Origin: Nelumbo lutea
Taxonomy: Eukaryota; Streptophyta; Magnoliopsida; Proteales; Nelumbonaceae
Length of the DNA: 64,000 nucleotides
Assembly (NCBI GenBank): GCA_022828595.1
Contig: JAKGHH010000005.1
Span: forward strand, 52,199,655 to 52,263,654
Direction: 5' to 3'
Part shown: positions 9,319 to 20,231 of the stretch, in pieces
Layout: each line of letters starts with the position of its first letter
Numbering within the stretch: the first letter of the stretch is position 1
Made by a program: the position numbers and the translations under genes
Notes under the pieces: model-generated
Databases searched by the model: none
The model's input: only the letters and a program-made list of their open reading frames with translations
What the model was told of the DNA's origin: nothing

Positions 9319-11346
9319 TTACATGCCCGGAGCCACTTCGCCATCGGAAGGCACTTCAACAACACCCGAAGGCCCTCCCTCTCCTTCAGAGTCCGGCTCG
9401 CCATCGGCAGCATTGGCCATCTCCTGAGTTATGCGCGAAGTGGTTATGGCACTTACATCGAGGTCGGGGTATGTATTCCGGATCATCCACCGGCTCAACT
9501 TGAACCCCCTCTTGTAAGAGTCCACCATCAGATCGTCAAAACGCGAGGAGGCAATGTAGTCTTCAACTGCCTTCTTTTTGGCGTCTTCAATGCCTTGGGA
9601 GAAAATCTGTGTTCTCTCCCTAATGTCCTCCTGAAGATACTCGACTTGATGCTGCAAATCCAACTTCAATTCCGCCATGTGTTTGACAACTACCCCCATG
9701 GCCTCGGCGTCACGCTGAGACCTCGCCTGTCTGGCCATCGCGACGCGAGCAGCCTTTTCAGCAGCGTAAGCAGCTGCCTCAGCAGCCCGGGTATTTGCCT
9801 CTGCAGCACGGAAGGCTTCTTCAGCCACATGAGCAGCAGCCTCAGCAGCTCGCGCCTGTCGCGAGCTCCTCTCCACTTGGGCAGCCAAGGCATGAATTGA
9901 AGTCAGCAGCTCGCGCCTGTCGTGAGCTCCTCTCCACTTGGGCAGCCAAGGCATGAATTGAAGAATTCACCGACCAAAAGAAACAAGTGAGCAAATAACA
10001 GCAAAAGCAACAGAATAAAAAAAGACGGAATCTCACTTACCACCATGGCATGTGTTACGGCGCGGCAAGCGACCTGATTCAAGGGAAGATCGGTCTACGC
10101 CGCGACCTCCTCGGGGAAAGTAGCATCCCTACTCTTTTGAAGAGCGTAGTTCGGCATCAACACGCTCCTAAACTCCCCTTGAGCTCCCGAGCCTGAGGGC
10201 CCAGCCCGCGTATGAGCAGACCCGGAGTGAGGAGCACTTGAGTACGCAGGAGCGCCCGTATGAGTGGTTTCAGCGAAAGGCGCCCCGGCAGTCTCGTGCA
10301 CCGGTGGAGTCACTTCGGGCTCCCTGGGCAGATCCTCTGTCGTATGATCTGGGGCTTGGGGCTCCTCATCCAGGGGCAGCTCGGTACGAGTTCGCTTGGC
10401 GACCCGCTTCCTCCTCTTCATACCTTGGAACAAACGCCCGCCGCGAGTTCTCTCCGCATCCATCACACCTGCAGAACGAGTTCGACATCAGAAAAAATGA
10501 AGGAACAGAGCAAGCAAGAAACCGCATAGCCAGAAACCTACCCGAACTCAGGCCGGCTGCAAAAAGCTTAGCCTCCGTTAAGTAGTGGTGGCACTTTAAG
10601 CCTTGCCGTGCCCACTGCCGGAGACCCTTCACCGTCTCTTTATCAAGAGTTATGCCCGAGTCGGGAGCGGCCTCACCCCACCCGGTCTGAAAGGGCCATC
10701 CTTGTGCACTTCGCACGCCGAAATAGTCCTGCTTCCACGCCGGGACCTTGTTAGGGAGATCGTGCAGAAGCTTAAAACCCTGGCGAGGAGTAAGGTAATA
10801 CGCCCGTCTCCCCCCAAGAAGAGGACCCACCTGTCTTTTGAGCATCAAGATAGAGGAGAATATCTCTAAGTCCAAGGGGAAATTCTGCTCACAAAAAAGG
10901 GATATCGTCCCCACCAGGTTCCGAATTGAGTTCGGATGAAGCTGGCCAATGGTGACACCGAAGTGGTTTATGACTTCGACGAGGAGGGGATGGAAAGGAA
11001 GTCGCAACCCTGCGGCGAGCTGCTCTCGAAAAATCACGATCTCGTCGGGACGGTGTTCCCAAGGAAAGCTACCCGAAGGAATGAAATATGTGTACCCTCC
11101 AGGAAGATTGTAGGACAGAAGTATGGATTGAAGCCCCTTAGGCGTCATGGTCGAAGGACCAAACCTGTCTAGCATCCGACCTCGGCGGGAGGTAGACGCC
11201 AAACTGCCCGAAGCAACTCGGCCCACTAGTTCATAGTCTTCAAGCTCCACCTCGGGGTCACTGAGGCAGTCTGGGGACACGGCTCGGTTGGTGGAACCTA
11301 CGTCGGCCCTATTCGAAGAATCGTCTGAGCTATCAAAGCTAGACAT
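9319..11346 (-). pseudogene. Antisense spliced ORF (aORF) of the gypsy element
   Basis: A gene-like unit lies opposite to gag-pol, between pol and the 3' LTR. Exon 1 is complement 10542-11346, starting MSSFDSSDDSS. It is acidic and Ser-rich, then carries a block like the 'putative gypsy type transposon' domain (GGYTYFIPSGSFPWEHRP, GLRLPFHPLLVEVINHFG, IGQLHPNSIRNLV). A GT-AG intron of 73 bp (10469-10541) joins it in phase to exon 2 (complement 10041-10468). Exon 2 is basic near its start, then Pro/Thr/Ala-rich. It ends at a strong GTAAGT donor. Exon 3 (complement 9319 to about 9970) is an Ala-rich coiled coil ending in an acidic tail. Damage: an in-frame TAG at 10095-10097, CG instead of AG at the expected acceptor (9971-9972), and a 61-bp duplication. 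Antisense ORFs here are known in Tat elements; function unknown. The exon limits are inferred. Confidence 0.75.
9842..9963. repeat. 61-bp tandem duplication in the antisense ORF
   Basis: Positions 9842-9902 and 9903-9963 are identical except for one C/T difference. Because 61 is not a multiple of three, the duplication shifts the frame of antisense exon 3. The near-identity means it arose very recently, possibly after insertion. Confidence 0.95.
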
Positions 11347-11522
11347 TGGGGAAAATTGAGATTCAAGAAAGTACTCACCGGAAAGTTTGAAGAACAAGCT
11401 AAAGAACCGTGAAGACTGTATAACCAGCCTTGACGCGAGCTGGAAGAGAGACGCGAGTTGGAAGGTTGGACGCGAACTCGATAGACAACCGCAGAAGTGA
11501 CAAACCAACCGGGGTCCCCCAC

Positions 11523-11530
11523 TATTTATA
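11523..11530 (-). promoter_or_regulatory. TATA box for the antisense ORF
   Basis: On the minus strand this reads TATAAATA in the context GCTATAAATAGTGG, a near-perfect plant TATA box. It lies about 180 bp upstream of the MSSFDSS start codon, leaving room for a 5' UTR of roughly 150 nt. Its orientation fits transcription of the antisense ORF from inside the element, independent of the LTR promoter. Confidence 0.6.
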
Positions 11531-11985
11531 GCTACAGTAACCAAGAATCGACCGTGCAGACTGAAGACGATCCGACGGCCCACGTTCTTACCAACTGCGC
11601 AACCCTTAAAGTCGAGACGTGATTGGCGCACGTCTTTCCGAAAAAAGCGAAACGTCAGCACGTCTTTTTGAAACCGACGTCGCTTCGACACGCGTCTCTT
11701 CGAATCTGACGCGCCGCACGTCTCCCTGACAGTCGACGGCGTACGTACAGCAGTGGCGTGCCTCTTTGAAATGACCCGCTGTCACTTTCCAGCGGCGCGA
11801 GTTGGTTTGAAATTTAAAACACACGGTCACAACCACCAGCGTTTTTGAGTAAGGCACGTTTCCAGCCTTCTCGAAAACCGAAAATACCCTAGCAAAAGTG
11901 TCTCGTACAGTGAAGGTTTGAAGGATGGGACAAATCTAAAACCACATCGTGAAAACTCCCCGCACCATGGCAGGGCCCTCGGCGC

Positions 11986-12002
11986 AAGGAGTGGGGGGCA
12001 AT
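11986..12002 (+). promoter_or_regulatory. Polypurine tract
   Basis: A purine-rich run AAGGAGTGGGGGGCAAT lies immediately before the 3' LTR, where plus-strand synthesis is primed. Confidence 0.8.
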
Positions 12003-12739
12003 TGATGAAGGAAAATTTGGCCCGACCTCTTTATTATGAGACACGTGGCAGGAACGACAGCTCGGCAAATGGGGTCAAGCCTAGGCGGCAACAAGGGCAC
12101 ACTCCGCCGAATTAACCCTTGTAACAGATCGGGGTAGACTTCGCCGAACTGTGCCTTATAACAGCTCGGGACACACTTCGCCGAACTGACCCACCTTGTT
12201 ACAGTTCGGGATACCTCTGAGCTCAAGACCGCCTCGCTCAGCACTTCGCATCATCTTTTAGGCACGAAAGCCAAACAAGTCGTACCATGCCTGGCATCAG
12301 GGATATCCGTGCCCGAGGGTGCCACGCCTGACTGACTTGGGATCTGACGTTTTGGCAGCAGCACTCCAAACGGCCACCTGCCTCCGCCACTGACGCCGCC
12401 ATTTCCAGTTAGACGGTTAGGCAGTGACGGTTCTGTCTCAGCAGAAGGGACGACGGCCGAGTTGACAAGCGCCAGAGTAATCATACCCGATCTGACAAGG
12501 GCCTCGGGACGAGTACGCGAAGCGACTATAAGAGCCCCCTGCCCCCCGATAAGAGAGGTATGCAAAAACTTTGCGCTATCTGGTATTACCTTGCTTTTGA
12601 GAGATTCTAACTTTAGCTTCAGAGCCTCTACACCGGGTTCGCCCCGGAGCTTTTCCATCTCTCCTGTCTCAGGATCCCTGCTACCTCGTTCGAAAGCAAG
12701 GCAGTGGACAGCTAAGACCAGCCGGATCGCGCTCCATCA
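12003..12739 (+). repeat. 3' LTR of the gypsy element (737 bp)
   Basis: It begins TGATGAAGG and ends CTCCATCA, and is followed by the target duplication CTAAT at 12740. It holds two full tandem units where the 5' LTR has nine. Most differences from the 5' LTR are C/T or G/A transitions, as expected for methylated, silenced copies. Confidence 0.95.
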
Positions 12740-12744
12740 CTAAT

Positions 12745-13320
12745 ATATATACATACATGAAATGATGTGGCACGATCTGAACCATTAGACTCGGATGGTC
12801 GAACCAGTGACCTACGACCTGGAGGCAAAATTGGTTTGATCTCCGGGTTGGTTTTTAAAACTCTGGTGTGGTCAACATGCCCTCTAAAGGTTGGGTTGGG
12901 TTGGGTACATCTTTGCCTTCACCCTTACCCAACACTTAAATGCTTAAACCCTAATTCAACCCCGCTAGACTTAATAACATGTAGTTTTCTAACCCAATCC
13001 AACCTTATAGGTTAGCGGTGGTGGCAATATTGACCCTAACCCATTTGTCCCACTCAATCCACTAGCTCACAAATCAATTCATACCCACCCATTCCAAAGG
13101 CATGCCATTATGGATCGAGTGACCCATTAGGATTAGGGGAAAAGGGTTAGGGTGGGGTTGAGTTGAGGGTCCCAATGGGTCATAAAGGATCAGAGTCAAT
13201 TGGGTCAAGGGAAGTCTCAAAACAATCGAACAAAGTCTGAGTGGTGGAGCTTCAACGCCATTTTTCAGATTGAGTGTTCCACCAATCGCCATTTCCAAGT
13301 TGGCAAGTACATACAAATTG
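12745..13320. other. Non-coding stretch with hAT-like repeat words
   Basis: Runs of GGGTTGGG, CCCACTCAATCCAC and GGTGGCAATATTGACCC-type sequence near 12890-13220 resemble the ends of hAT-type MITEs. Related words recur in inverted order at about 14520-14672. No intact ends or genes are visible. Confidence 0.4.
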
Positions 13321-13324
13321 AGCC

Positions 13325-13409
13325 TTAGGATAGAGTACAAATATGTTGTATTATTTTATATGTATTTGCACTATACATATTTTTATTTGTACTCTTTCCA
13401 AACTGAGCC
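13325..13409. mobile_element. Degenerate Tourist-like MITE
   Basis: It shares its right end (CTCTTTCCAAACTGAGCC, then TAA) and internal AGTACAAATA words with the intact neighbour at 13413-13531. Its left end has lost the CAGTTTGG part. The two copies are arranged in tandem. Confidence 0.5.
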
Positions 13410-13412
13410 TAA

Positions 13413-13531
13413 GACTGAGTTTGGGAGGAGTACAAATACAAACATATACAATACAAATGCATACAAAATAATACAAAATGTAAGGTTTTGCACTCTACAA
13501 ATTTGCATTTATACTCCTTCCAAACTGAGCC
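13413..13531. mobile_element. Tourist-like (PIF/Harbinger) MITE, 119 bp
   Basis: The terminal inverted repeats G(A/G)CT(G/C)AGTTTGG(G/A)AGGAGTA are flanked by TAA on both sides (13410-13412 and 13532-13534). TAA/TTA target duplications and GG..TTTGG ends are typical of Tourist MITEs. It is non-coding. Confidence 0.75.
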
Positions 13532-13671
13532 TAAAGAAAAGCTTCAACGTCATTTTCTTGCCATTATAGCAAAGATTGGACAACTGATGCAACGATGACG
13601 CTTGCCGCCTCTAAGGGATGGAGCTTGCCTCACTAACTCTCTATTATTTCTTCCACCCCCTCAATGTCGAC

Positions 13672-13970
13672 CATGGTTTTTAAAAACAAACCGGTGACTG
13701 AACCGGTCAGGGGTCCGGTTACTGGTTTGAACGGTCTGACCGTTCAACCTGAACAATCGGCCTGTTATGACAAAAAAATTTAAAAAATTGGAAAACGGTC
13801 AAAACCGGTTGAACGGTTCAAATAGTTAACCAGCCGGTTCAATAGTTTGCTGACCAAAATAAACGGTTTTGAGGTAAAAAGCGGTTTTGGAGGAAAACGG
13901 AACCGGTCAGGTGACTGGTTCCTGGTTTTTCCGGTCCAACTGTCCGATCCGGTCTGATTTTGAAAACAAC
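13672..13970. mobile_element. Mutator-like MITE rich in CCGGTTCAA motifs, copy 1
   Basis: The ends are related inverted repeats (CATGGTTTTTAAAAAC at the left; a TTTTGAAAACAAC end at the right). They are flanked by 9-bp near-duplications AATGTCGAC (13663-13671) and GATGCCGAC (13971-13979), matching at 7 of 9. The interior is packed with ACCGGTTCAACGGTCC-type motifs and their complements, so the whole unit can fold. A second copy is at 16866-17148. Confidence 0.7.
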
Positions 13971-13979
13971 GATGCCGAC

Positions 13980-16312
13980 AAAACATTTTTATTTACTTCT
14001 TCCACCAATGACATTCATAGCATACATTGCTTGTCATGAATTCTTGGGGCATTTTCTATTCCCAGCTCACCAACGCATCCAAGTATGAAAATATATTTCA
14101 TTTAATTTTTCTTTTAAAATTTATTTTTTTTGTTTAATTTGTTTTGCTTATTTGAATTCTAGTGCTTTCAGTTCATATTGTTTTCTTAATTTCTTTCATA
14201 TTCATGTTTTTCTATATTTTCAGTGTTTTTAATAATTTCTTTTGTTTTTTTTTTGCAATTTATATGTTTCTTGTATTTGCATTTTTTTTTCTATAAATTT
14301 TGTTGTTTTTTATAATTTCTTCTTATTTTTTACAATTTCTATTTTTCAATTTTTATATTTTCCTAATTTGTTTTTTGCATTTTCTACAATTTTTTTTATG
14401 TTTTTATGACAAATGATACTTTCATTTATTTTTTTTTATTTTTTCTCAATAATATTTTATGCTTTATATGTATTATATTTATCATTTTCAGTGTTTTTCT
14501 GCATTTTTATTTTCACAGTTTGGGTCAAGGTGGATTAGGGTCGGGGTGGGTTGTAACCTACTAACATCAATAAATATAGGTGGTCAATGGGTTGGAGGGT
14601 CAATATGGGTGGGTTGGTACTGAACCCACACCTAACCCAATCCAATCCACCCATTTGCCACCCCTCAGCCCAGTTTGATGTGCAACCTTTTAATTGTATA
14701 TTTTTATAATACATTTTGAAAACTCAAGAGTAATTAGTTTAAGTTGGAATATTTAGTTTATGGGTTCCAAGTATCACTTCCTCTAGTAAAAGAAGAAAAA
14801 CTAAAACAAGCATGAAAAGAATCAGAAATCATATGCAATTGCAAGAGCATTCTAGAAAAATGAAGGAAGCCTAATTGGCAAAACCGTGATCCATAAAGCA
14901 TTCTAATTTTTATTCTGGGAATGTTACAATACTAAAAGCTGCACCCCATGGTTTCATGATTTTGATCCCTGCCTCTTTTTCACGGGTGACCTGATTCATC
15001 ATCTCAACTACTGGGTCATTATTCCGGATCTGTTGGTTATCTGAATGAGATCTACAGATCCATATTTCCCCATAGGAGTACACCTTTGATCATTCTAAGG
15101 GGGCTTTTTTTTTTTCCTTTTTTGAATTTTGAAAGGGGAAAAATTAATCAATAAAATTTTGATTCTCATTAACAAAAGAAGTCATATTCTTTTTTTAGAT
15201 TTAAATGGGGATCGGGGAAAATTTATTTTCCTTGATATCTTAAGTGGGTAAATAACTTTTACACTTGGGAGGAAAATCACTAACACTTGAATGGAACAAA
15301 AATGTCCATTTTACTAATGAATTTTATGACTAAAATAATCATTATCTTATTTACCTGTAAAATAAAAAGAACATGAATAAACATACTTATACGAATAAAT
15401 AATATACCGAAAAACAAACAAGGCCTAAATGGATATAGCAACGGATCCCGCGAATAGATAATCAATGAGGAGATCCCAACCCATCTTTCATAAGAAAATC
15501 CATCTTCAGCCTCTAACAGTTTCGGGTCCAGCTGAAATCCAAATGCGTTTTATTTCCCGTGGAGCAACCCGAATAAGATTCAAAGAAGACATTTTTTTTC
15601 AATCCTGACAGATTTAAAACCTATTTTTGGATAAAACAAGGTAAACGATGTTGCCAAAAAGCATAGTCCATATCACGGAATTTGTGCAAGGGACATTTTT
15701 TTCTCTCTCTAACAAGTCTTCTTTCTGAACCACGAAAAAAGTCTTTTCTTATTCTTTAAGAAAGTTAGAGTGAAAAATCTTCCCGTAAAAAACAGATCCA
15801 TGCTTTGACATCCGGTTCACCTAAAAATAATTCTTTTTATTTTAAGTTTTAACCCTAGCTTGGTAGCTGTAGGGACGAAGGGGGATTGTACCAAGTTGAC
15901 AAGTGAAATCCGGGTCCGGCCGGATTTCATCAAACCCAATGCTGGATAAAAGTACTCTCCTTCTTTTGCTCTTCTTGGGTCTGGATGAAAGCCACCAGTG
16001 AAATTCCTGCTTCTTCACTTTTTGCCATTCTTAGTCTATGATTTGTACTGCAACTTTTGTCAATTGTGTCACCCTTTCAGACTCACTAGGATTTTCTCCC
16101 CAAAACACTTCACCTTTTGCACTCCGACAACTTATTTTCACGGGCTCTTTTCACGATTGCAATGTATATGCACTGTTCATGTGACCTCATGCTTGTCTCT
16201 TAATAAGCCATAGCCTCCTCCACCACCAAACCAATAGGGCAATACCTTTGCTTGATTCTCCTCCCTTGTCAGGGTGAACCCTCGCCCCAAAAAACATGTT
16301 CGTTCCTTTTAA
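13980..16312. other. Non-coding, partly T-rich stretch
   Basis: The segment 14095-14515 is strongly T-rich on the plus strand. Around 14520-14672 there is hAT-like GGGTGGGTTGG / CCACCCATTTGCCACCCCTCAG sequence. The rest (14680-16310) is AT-rich with only short chance open frames. I see no supported gene. Confidence 0.5.
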
Positions 16313-16729
16313 GGTGGTGTTTGGCATCGGTGCTGATTCTTCTTTATCGATTTTTTCAAAAATCGGTAAATTTTATTATCTGGTATTATTTCTGTCATAT
16401 AAGCCGATTTTTGAGAAATTGGCTTGAATCTGCTTGGTACTTATTCTTAAGGGCCGATTATTTTTGTACTAGAGTTATCATTCAATGTCATGTTGAATGC
16501 TATGTCATCCTTAAAAAATTAGAATCAGCTAGAAATAAGGAAATCACCAAAAAAGAAAATATGATCCTTAAAAATGGCTGATTTCAAGAATCAATTTTTG
16601 GCCAGTTTCTTGAAAATCACCAAAATCAGCCAACAAAACAGAAATTTCAAAACCGATTCCTCTAATGCTGATGTGGCTCTGACATGGCAGTGATTTTCAA
16701 AAAATCACCATCGATGCCAAAACACCACC
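16313..16729. mobile_element. Tourist-like MITE, 417 bp
   Basis: The terminal inverted repeats read GGTGGTGTTTGGCATCG at the left and GGTGGTGTTTTGGCATCG on the complement of the right end. TAA flanks both sides (16310-16312 and 16730-16732). The interior holds inverted GATTTTT/AAAAATC words and no transposase. Confidence 0.85.
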
Positions 16730-16865
16730 TAAATTGTAGGTACAATCCCTTTTTTTGAGTTGTGAAAAAATCTAAATGTTGGATACAACAATTTGTGTGT
16801 ATATATTCTAAGGTACATTCCTATTGAGAATCCAGCAATGAATCTGGCCCGTTTATAGGTGGTAA

Positions 16866-17148
16866 CATGGCTTTTAAAAGCGAACCGGTGATTGAATCGG
16901 TCAGGGGTCCTGTTACTGATTCGAACGGTCCGACCATTCAACCCAAACGGCCAACATGTTCTGACAAAAAAAAATTGGGAAACGATCAAAATTGTTCGAA
17001 CGATTCAAACGGTTAACCGGCCGGTTCAGCGATTGGTTGACAAAAATCAACGGTTTTAAGGAAAAAAATGGTTTTAGAGGAAAATAGAATGACCAATTCC
17101 CAATTTTTCTAGTCCGACCATCCAGTCCAGTCCAATCTTGAAAACAGT
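16866..17148. mobile_element. Mutator-like MITE rich in CCGGTTCAA motifs, copy 2
   Basis: Same family and orientation as 13672-13970. The flanking sequences AGGTGGTAA (16857-16865) and GGGTGGTAA (17149-17157) match at 8 of 9, a good 9-bp target duplication. It starts CATGGCTTTTAAAAGCG and ends CTTGAAAACAGT. Confidence 0.8.
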
Positions 17149-17819
17149 GGGTGGTAATCAGAAAACCCTGATTGGTCCAGCTATCAGGGTCTTTGGAGAG
17201 GTAGACTGAGGGATTTCATCTTGTTCTTCTTCATATATATTACATCTCATACTTGAAATTTCATGCTTTTCAGCCCAAGATTTTACCATTTTACCTGCTG
17301 GCAATTGCCCCCAGTATGCTTTCACCTTGTGCAATGCCCATTGGTCGGACACATTCCTCTAGGTCCTTCTGAATATAGGAGGATATAATAGAGCTAGATT
17401 CACCTCAAATGGCCTCCTCCTCGAGGTCGAGGCTTGCCTCATGCCCTAGTATCAAACTATTATTCGAGCCAATAACTAGGCTCATCAGCAGAGCAGCCCC
17501 TTAGATGAGTAAGGCTAAGGCAGCCCTACTTGGTGCCTTGGCGCACTTGACTAACTTATTAGGATATGGCGTCTACATGTCTGCCAAGCCATATCCTACC
17601 AAATCACCGGTCACTTTATTCATTGGAAGGGCAAGATGGATTCCTTTCCAATGCTTTGAAGCTAGACTGATCACTTTAGATTATAGGATGTGGATCATTT
17701 GTAGTTTTGTACTTGATCCAAGCTAAATAGACAAAATTAATTTGTAACCATCTTTGCACATCTCTCTCTCTCTCTTTCTCAGCTCAAAACATGGTGCAGT
17801 TGGTGGGATGAAAGTGATC

Positions 17820-18055
17820 TACCTGTCATATTATGTGAGAGAGAAGAGAAGGGGTCCATGTAAAAGCTGGCTCATCAGTTAGGGGGTCCCCTCTCTTAAA
17901 GAGTCTTGGCAGCAATACTGAAGAAATAGACAGAAGGGTGTTCTAGTTCCGTCCCCCTTGTTGCTAATGACAAACCTTGAATTTATTGTCAAGCGAGATA
18001 GATGAGCAACTGACTCGGAACTCATCATATAGCTCATGATAGGAATGCATCTCTA
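17820..18055. repeat. Dispersed repeat A, copy 1
   Basis: It shares a series of words in the same order with 20920-21125: GGCTCATCAGTTAGGGG(G)TCCCCTC, AAGAGT, GCA(G/C)CAATACT, TGTTCTAGTT, TTTATTG and AACTCATC. The two copies are diverged and in direct orientation about 3.1 kb apart. I found no termini or coding content. Confidence 0.6.
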
Positions 18056-18889
18056 CGTTTCATTCAGATGGTGATTTAATAAATAGAAAGATAAGACTCC
18101 ATGAAATCAAGTAAAGGTAGGTCTCTTCAATGTAGGAACTGAGTAAGTTAGCAACGATGATTGGCTGCTGGTTGGTGGGATTTGTTAAATAACATTTAGT
18201 AATGCTAGCTGCTTCCTTGTGGAGAAAGTAAAAAAGTTCATTGGCATGCATCACAATTTGCAATCCCACACTTCATTTGAGAATTGAAAATATTGCCTTC
18301 ATTGAGAGAAGTACAAACTTGAAAACGTCATCCATGCGCTAGCTATTAGATACTAATCAATTACTGGGTTATGTTTTAGTGTTGCTGGTGGTTGTAGACG
18401 TGAGACAGTTTGAAGGATGTTTTTTATTTGGATCGGAGGCTGTGTTTGGATAAGTTTTTTAGTGTGTTTTCATTTTATAAACTTAGAGGGGGAGGTAGGT
18501 TTGTTTGTTGCATGTAGTATTAACCAATGTCAGACAGAAAGTTATAAACTTCGATGGGTTTATTGCCATATCCATTGTTAAATTATGTTCATTCAAGTGT
18601 TGCATATGATATTAAATATTTTTTTCTTTTTCTTATTCTTTCTTTTTATTTGGAAAGACAACAGTTTTCTTTTGGATGAACAACCCAAATTCCAACTTAT
18701 CAAAAAAAAAAAAGCAATTTATTATAGCTTCCTTTGAAGAAAGAACAAAATCGTTGATAGCTAGCTACTTGGCCTGTTGCTAGAGCTTTAATGCCTGCCT
18801 TATACAAGAGAATTATGAACTTTCGTTGATTCAGTCCAGATCCTAATTAAATGAGAGCACATCAAATTCTTCGTAGTCAATAATGCAGT

Positions 18890-18890
<1 letters not shown>

Positions 18891-18915
<25 letters not shown>
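18891..18915. repeat. AT dinucleotide microsatellite
   Basis: An uninterrupted (AT)n run of about 24 bp. Confidence 0.9.
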
Positions 18916-18921
<6 letters not shown>

Positions 18922-20231
18922 GTGAGTTACGCAAACCATATACTTACATGTTATATCGATCAAAATATTTATTGAAAAAACAATTATTTTAGCATAAAAG
19001 ATTGTACTGCTGGTTCAGATACAAGACAATCAATAGCAGTCTTGCTCAATGAATAGTGGGGTCTCGCCCCTTTACAGCCCAGTTACAAAATTATATACGA
19101 ACCCAAGCAATACATTGAATAGAGCACGTCGATGGACCCTAACCTAAATTGCTCATCCCTCTAATGAGCCAAGACGTTAAGTGTTTGTCCTTATATGGAG
19201 GCTGAATAAATATAACAAAAAGTGACTGATGAATTGTTCTATCTCTTTCTTAATTATATGTATATCACCACATAATCCACAAGAGATGCCTAGGCCTTAT
19301 CTGAGGAAAGTTATATTCCCGATCATTAGATACTTCTGTCAATAGATGTTCTTGTTCACATCAGCCCCATAATTCACCACTGTTTCATTTCCTTTTACTT
19401 TTACTTGCTCCATTTAAATGCTAGGCCACTCTCCAATTTGTTTAATAAACAAGAATGGGAAAATGACTTTGATCTGATTGATGCCTTGTGCCAAAGTCAT
19501 TGGTCGAGATAGTGAGAATTACCAAAGGGAAAGAAGGATGATATGGGTGGATTTATGAACCTATATAGAACTGACATCTAAATGCATTGTCTAAACAGAA
19601 AAATGGGTCTTGGGTCATCTAGAATTTTACATCTCTCTCTCTTGGTATTAATCACAAAGATGCATGATAATAGCGGATTTGAAATCGCACCACTAGAACA
19701 ACTCATCCAACGCAACAACTGGACCCCTCAGCTGGTATCTATCACCTTAACTCTGATAAATACTAAATGCTTATTCGACTTCTCCTTCTCAGATAGTAAG
19801 TAAGTCACCATTCTGTAGAGTTAATTAATGGTTATTTCCTTTTTATGTAATTGGGTAAGGTGGAGTTAGTCGGAGAGAGCTTTTATAGTTTCGGGTTCGG
19901 GGCAAGGCGGGCTAATTAAATCCTCCCCTCTATTTTTCATATTTTCTCTGATAACAGCTTATAAAATTTCAAGTAAAATTTTTGGAATTCGAAAAAGAAA
20001 ATCGAAAAAACAACTTTGATAACTACTAACTAGCAGTGATGATGTATGCACCACTTCTCAAGTTCATACTTAATAAGTTATTTTGGGTACTTCTGTTGCA
20101 TATGACATCAAGCTTAGGAATCCACTGAAACCAACTATAGGCAAGTGGGGAGGTGATAGTGATCGAACTCTCTAGTCCCTAATGATGATAACAATAATAA
20201 TAGCTCCGGTGTAGCAGTTCAGGCTTGTTGC

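Larger units (their letters stand above)
2189..12739 (+). mobile_element. Full-length Tat-lineage Ty3/gypsy LTR retrotransposon, inactivated
   Basis: The element is bounded by LTRs that begin TGATGAAGG and end CTCCATCA, and it is flanked by the 5-bp duplication CTAAT (2184-2188 and 12740-12744). The order inside is 5' LTR, primer binding site, gag, protease, reverse transcriptase, RNase H, a second RNase H, integrase, an antisense ORF, polypurine tract and 3' LTR. Two RNase H domains, a degenerate Gag zinc knuckle and an antisense ORF between pol and the 3' LTR point to the Tat lineage (the Ogre/Retand/Grande group). By hand count the LTRs differ at roughly 24 of about 737 aligned positions, outside the tandem array. 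That suggests a fairly recent insertion, around a million years ago at grass substitution rates. A frameshift and two in-frame TAG codons in pol make it non-autonomous. Confidence 0.95.
17160..20230. other. Non-coding stretch with scattered repeats
   Basis: It contains a dispersed repeat (17820-18055), an AT microsatellite (18891-18915) and AT-rich filler. Short open frames here show no family signal. Confidence 0.5.

Noticed and set aside
9066..9900. Plus-strand frames of 145 and 213 residues after pol
   Set aside because: They overlap the A-rich spacer and the antisense exon 3. The minus-strand reading has the coiled-coil composition and the better-supported splicing context.
19582..19803. 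Plus-strand frame of 73 residues
   Set aside because: No family similarity, AT-rich context, no splice partners. Likely chance.
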